Assembly (NCBI RefSeq): GCF_013215345.1
Contig: NZ_JABSOV010000003.1
Location: 1-35,073 of the forward strand
DNA from: Colwellia sp.
GTDB lineage: Bacteria > Pseudomonadota > Gammaproteobacteria > Enterobacterales > Alteromonadaceae
Direction of reading: 5' to 3'
Length of the DNA: 35,073 nucleotides
Under the pieces are notes generated by a model that searched no databases, was not told the DNA's origin, and saw only the letters and a program-made list of their open reading frames with translations. The position numbers and the translations under genes are program-made. Position 1 is the stretch's first letter; each line of letters begins with the position of its first letter. Shown one piece after another: positions 32,818 through 35,073 of the stretch.

Positions 32818-33435
32818 ATGACTAAGTTTTTAATTACAACCTTAGCTCTTTTTTCAATGGCTACCCTTAGCCTGAATGCACATGCAACACTTATCAACTT
32901 TGATGGAACGTCAACAGTAGGTAACGACTCTGTTCTTGCCCCTTACTTTGGTGGTTCATCAACGGTTCTATCTATCTCATTAAATTTTGAAATAGCAACA
33001 GGCCAAAAGGTTAATGAATCAGTAGGCTCAAACTCAGCATCTGGTGAAATCACATGGAATGATGGTCAAGAACGTATATTTACAATAGATTCATATTATT
33101 TAATCAGCAAGTCAAACAACGGTTTTATATCCTTTAATTTTAATGGATTTGGCCCTGATATTAATGGAAAAAATATGGATGATTTCATATTGCGTGTAGA
33201 TATTGGTGAAAATCCTTTTACTTCTAATCTATTGTTTTCTGATGCTTTGATTGGTAAAAATGTTACAAATCGAGCAGGGATTAGCAATGGTAATAGCATG
33301 TCTTTCCGTACATTTGGTGAGAGTGAGGGTAACATCACTGTAGCAGTACCTGTGCCAGCTTCAATTTATCTTTTTGGTCTGGGAGTAATAATACTTTCCC
33401 TGCGCAAGAGGCATAATCGCGTATCCCCTTTATAA
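32818..33435 (+). CDS. PEP-CTERM sorting-domain exported protein
   Basis: 205 aa. Signal peptide MTKFLITTLALFSMATLSLN then AHATLINFDGTSTVG, with cleavage probably after AHA. The mature part is a beta-rich secreted domain (TLINFDGTSTVGNDSVLAPY, ISLNFEIATGQKVNESVGSN). It ends in the PEP-CTERM tripartite signal: VPVPASIYLFGLGVIILSLR followed by KRHNRVSPL, that is a Pro-motif, a transmembrane helix and a basic tail. Exosortase recognises such tails and anchors or exports the protein, typically as part of an extracellular matrix. No exosortase gene is in the window. Function of the mature domain is unknown. Confidence 0.85.
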   Translation: MTKFLITTLALFSMATLSLNAHATLINFDGTSTVGNDSVLAPYFGGSSTVLSISLNFEIATGQKVNESVGSNSASGEITWNDGQERIFTIDSYYLISKSNNGFISFNFNGFGPDINGKNMDDFILRVDIGENPFTSNLLFSDALIGKNVTNRAGISNGNSMSFRTFGESEGNITVAVPVPASIYLFGLGVIILSLRKRHNRVSPL

Positions 33436-33444
33436 AATAAAGGG
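33426..33444 (+). terminator. Weak terminator overlapping the PEP-CTERM stop codon
   Basis: CCCTTTAT (33426-33433) pairs with ATAAAGGG (33437-33444), loop AAA, followed by TTTAGATAA. The stem includes the stop codon TAA at 33433-33435. The T tail is poor. Confidence 0.45.
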
Positions 33445-33646
33445 TTTAGATAAGAGTCAAATTAAATGAACTATGCTTTTGTGTAGTTCCTTTGTTTTAC
33501 CTATATAATAAGTAAAATAGGCACATGTTCTGAAGATCCTAATTATAGTCTTGTTCAGACTAAAGGACAATATTTTCACACGTAGCGCTCTTACAAAATG
33601 CAGTAGTAAACTCGACATGGCGTATCTCGGGTTTGTTTTATTTCCA

Positions 33647-34624
33647 TCAAGCTCTCTCTATTGAAAAACTCTGTACTTCACTTATATTTTTGATATCAAG
33701 CGCTAACATCACCAGTCTATCAACACCTAAAGCAACCCCCGAACATTGTGGTAACCCATGCGTTAATGCCGCGATGAAGTTTTTATCAATAGGCTTAACA
33801 GGCAAGCCTTGAGCCGTTCTTTTAGCATTATCTTCTTCAAATCTAACTTGCTGCTCGTTAGCATCTGTTAATTCATTAAAGCCATTAACTAGTTCGATAC
33901 CCCGGTAGTAACATTCAAATCGTTGAGCTACCCGTGAATCGTCGATTGAAACTCTGGCCAGTGATGCTTGAGCTATGGGAAAATCATAAATAAATTGTGG
34001 TTGGTCGACGCCTATTGTTGGTTCAATGATCTCGGTAAAAATAAACTGCAACAACAGGTCTGCGTTTTGCATTTCAATTAGCCAGTCCGCACTTTTATGG
34101 TACTTATTTAATAGCTCAACAAGCTCATCAAAACTTGCTGTTAATGGATCAATAGAGACGGTTTGCATAAATATATCTTGGTAACTTGATAATACCGCCT
34201 TATCCCCCCCTAAAACGACTTGCAGTAACTCAGCCACCTCATGCATCAAATCAAACTGGTCAAAGCCAATACGGTACCATTCAAGCATCGTAAACTCAGG
34301 GTTGTGGTTGCGGCCTGACTCTTCATGACGAAATGCCTTAGCGATTTGAAAAATACAGCCATAACCGGAAGCAAGCAACCGTTTCATATGAAACTCTGGC
34401 GAAGTTTGTAAGTACAAATCAGCTGACTGATCAGCCGGACTCTCGGCTAAAAAGTTATATTTACAGGTGAAGGCATCTAAATATACATCAGTCACTGTGC
34501 CCTGAGATAACGCGGGGGTTTCAACTTCAATAACTTTTCGCTCAGCAAAGAACTGTCTAATTTGTTGCAAAACTTCCGCGCGTTTTTGTGCATTTTGCCA
34601 AGTGAGTGTGGTTTGCCAAGTCAT
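33647..34624 (-). CDS. epmA: EF-P--(R)-beta-lysine ligase, PoxA/YjeA/GenX family
   Basis: 325 aa, lysyl-tRNA-synthetase-like class II enzyme that joins (R)-beta-lysine to a lysine of elongation factor P, helping ribosomes pass polyproline stretches. It lacks the N-terminal tRNA anticodon-binding domain of LysRS, as expected. Class II motif 2 is visible in FRHEESGRNHNPEFTMLEWY. Motif 3 is in GVALGVDRLVMLAL near the C-terminus. The substrate pocket includes LYLQTSPEFHMKRLLASGYG and IYDFPIAQASLA. The start ATG (34624) gives MTWQTTLTWQNAQKRAEVLQ, fitting the family. Partner enzyme EpmB and EF-P are elsewhere. Single gene on its strand between the PEP-CTERM gene and tuf. Confidence 0.96.
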   Translation of the reverse strand: MTWQTTLTWQNAQKRAEVLQQIRQFFAERKVIEVETPALSQGTVTDVYLDAFTCKYNFLAESPADQSADLYLQTSPEFHMKRLLASGYGCIFQIAKAFRHEESGRNHNPEFTMLEWYRIGFDQFDLMHEVAELLQVVLGGDKAVLSSYQDIFMQTVSIDPLTASFDELVELLNKYHKSADWLIEMQNADLLLQFIFTEIIEPTIGVDQPQFIYDFPIAQASLARVSIDDSRVAQRFECYYRGIELVNGFNELTDANEQQVRFEEDNAKRTAQGLPVKPIDKNFIAALTHGLPQCSGVALGVDRLVMLALDIKNISEVQSFSIERA

Positions 34625-34709
34625 GTGAGTTCCTACGAGAGATCTTGTTAGTTTACTTAATTACTGGAATATCCAGACAATGCATTTAGGAGAATATGCT
34701 CAGGATAAT

Positions 34710-34783
34710 TGCTCCTGCATTATCTAATAAGGTACTTCCTGTACCGTCTGCATTCTCTAATAAGTCACATCCATGTAACGTCC
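34710..34783 (+). repeat. 39-base repeat and diverged tandem partner
   Basis: 34710-34748 matches the reverse complement of 31051-31089 at 36 of 39 positions. It is followed by a second, diverged unit. Both begin CTGCATT(A/C)TCTAATAAG and end with a GTA(C/A)CGTC-like segment. Small dyad GGTAC-TTCCT-GTACC. Non-coding. Confidence 0.65.
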
Positions 34784-34835
34784 GCTCAGAAATTTCGGAA
34801 ATGACGACGGATATTATAGTGCGGATTTTAAGATC

Positions 34836-34859
34836 AAAAAAGGCCGCGTTAGCGACCTT
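34836..34859 (-). terminator. tuf rho-independent terminator
   Basis: On the minus strand AAGGTCGC (34859-34852), loop TAAC and GCGGCCTT (34847-34840) form the stem (one C/A mismatch), followed by TTTTTT. It is placed about 140 bases after the tuf stop, so the transcript has a long 3' untranslated region. Confidence 0.82.
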
Positions 34860-34896
34860 CTTTAGATATTGATAGATTAATTTGCTGCTAGGTGCA

Positions 34897-34960
34897 GTCT
34901 TAACAAAGCGGAAGCATGGAGTTGACGTTAGTCAATGAGTACTTCCAATGCCGTTAAGAC
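34897..34960 (-). other. Nested hairpin in the 3' untranslated region of tuf
   Basis: Three stems nest: GTCTTAAC (34897-34904) with GTTAAGAC (34953-34960); GGAAG (34910-34914) with CTTCC (34942-34946); TTGAC (34922-34926) with GTCAA (34931-34935), loop GTTA. It begins 38 bases after the tuf stop on the minus strand. It may stabilise the mRNA end or be processed to a small RNA. Confidence 0.5.
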
Positions 34961-34997
34961 AAATTCTAGCGCAAATTACTTATCAATAAGTTATCAA

Positions 34998-35073
34998 CTA
35001 CTTGTCTAGGATTGTAGAAACAACACCAGCACCAACAGTACGACCACCTTCACGGATTGCGAAGCGTAAACCT
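34998..35073 (-). CDS. tuf: Elongation factor Tu, C-terminal 24 codons (5' part outside window)
   Basis: Reading leftward from 35072 gives GLRFAIREGGRTVGAGVVST then ILDK and TAG at 34998-35000. FAIREGGRTVGAGVV is the invariant end of bacterial EF-Tu domain 3. Only the tail is here, so which of the usual two tuf copies this is cannot be told. The terminator is at 34836-34859. Confidence 0.95.
   Translation of the reverse strand, partial: GLRFAIREGGRTVGAGVVSTILDK

Larger units (their letters stand above)
34625..34997. other. 373-base intergenic region between tuf and epmA
   Basis: It contains, from tuf outward, a nested hairpin (34897-34960), the tuf terminator (34836-34859) and the 39-base repeat with a diverged tandem partner (34710-34783). 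No gene is visible. The epmA promoter should lie in the lower part. Confidence 0.65.

Noticed and set aside
33546-33562. Hairpin TAGTCT-TGTTC-AGACTA between the PEP-CTERM gene and epmA
   Set aside because: Six-base stem without a T tail on either strand; could assist termination but is not convincing.

Overview
The window reads as an AT-rich gammaproteobacterial chromosome, most like the order Alteromonadales and the Colwellia group. This is an inference from gene content (ilvGMEDA, epmA, tuf, YqiJ/YqiK, CusCBA), a PEP-CTERM protein and overall base and codon usage; no database search was possible. There are no rRNA, tRNA or CRISPR loci and no prophage. REGION 1 (1-8550): the 5' part of comM/yifB points left. 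It is followed by the branched-chain amino-acid locus ilvL-ilvG-ilvM-ilvE-ilvD-ilvA. A 24-residue leader peptide rich in Ile/Leu/Val precedes a four-segment attenuator that can be read base by base. IlvA makes 2-ketobutyrate from threonine, IlvGM condenses the keto acids, IlvD dehydrates and IlvE transaminates. ilvC is absent from the window. Structured RNAs precede ilvE and ilvD, and a strong terminator closes ilvA. REGION 2 (8600-23060): a prohibitin-like gene, then a large metal (copper/silver) resistance island in two divergent halves. The leftward half is a Met/Cys-rich small protein, CopC, CopD and an NTF2-like exported protein. The rightward half is a paralogous Met/Cys/His-rich small protein, a CopG-like DUF411 lipoprotein, and CusC-, CusB- and CusA-like proteins joined by three successive TAATG stop/start overlaps. 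A YqiJ/YqiK-type membrane-domain operon with a small membrane protein sits between the halves. The CusB-like adaptor carries two CusF-like domains at its C-terminus. The first keeps all four copper ligands at CusF spacing; the second has lost all four. REGION 3 (23100-30530): a periplasmic solute-binding-like protein and an exported beta-rich protein, an exported M19 dipeptidase lipoprotein, a small acyltransferase-like protein, a membrane-anchored protein with a HupE/UreJ-like membrane protein, and a divergent CadC-like membrane transcription factor. REGION 4 (30530-32820): a repeat-rich island with a large dyad element, a paired-hairpin repeat also found at 6767-6838, and a REP-associated tyrosine-transposase (RAYT) gene bracketed by short hairpin repeats in opposite orientation on its two sides. 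REGION 5 (32818-35073): a PEP-CTERM protein, epmA (EF-P lysyl-ligase), a repeat also found near the RAYT, the tuf terminator and the last 24 codons of tuf (EF-Tu).
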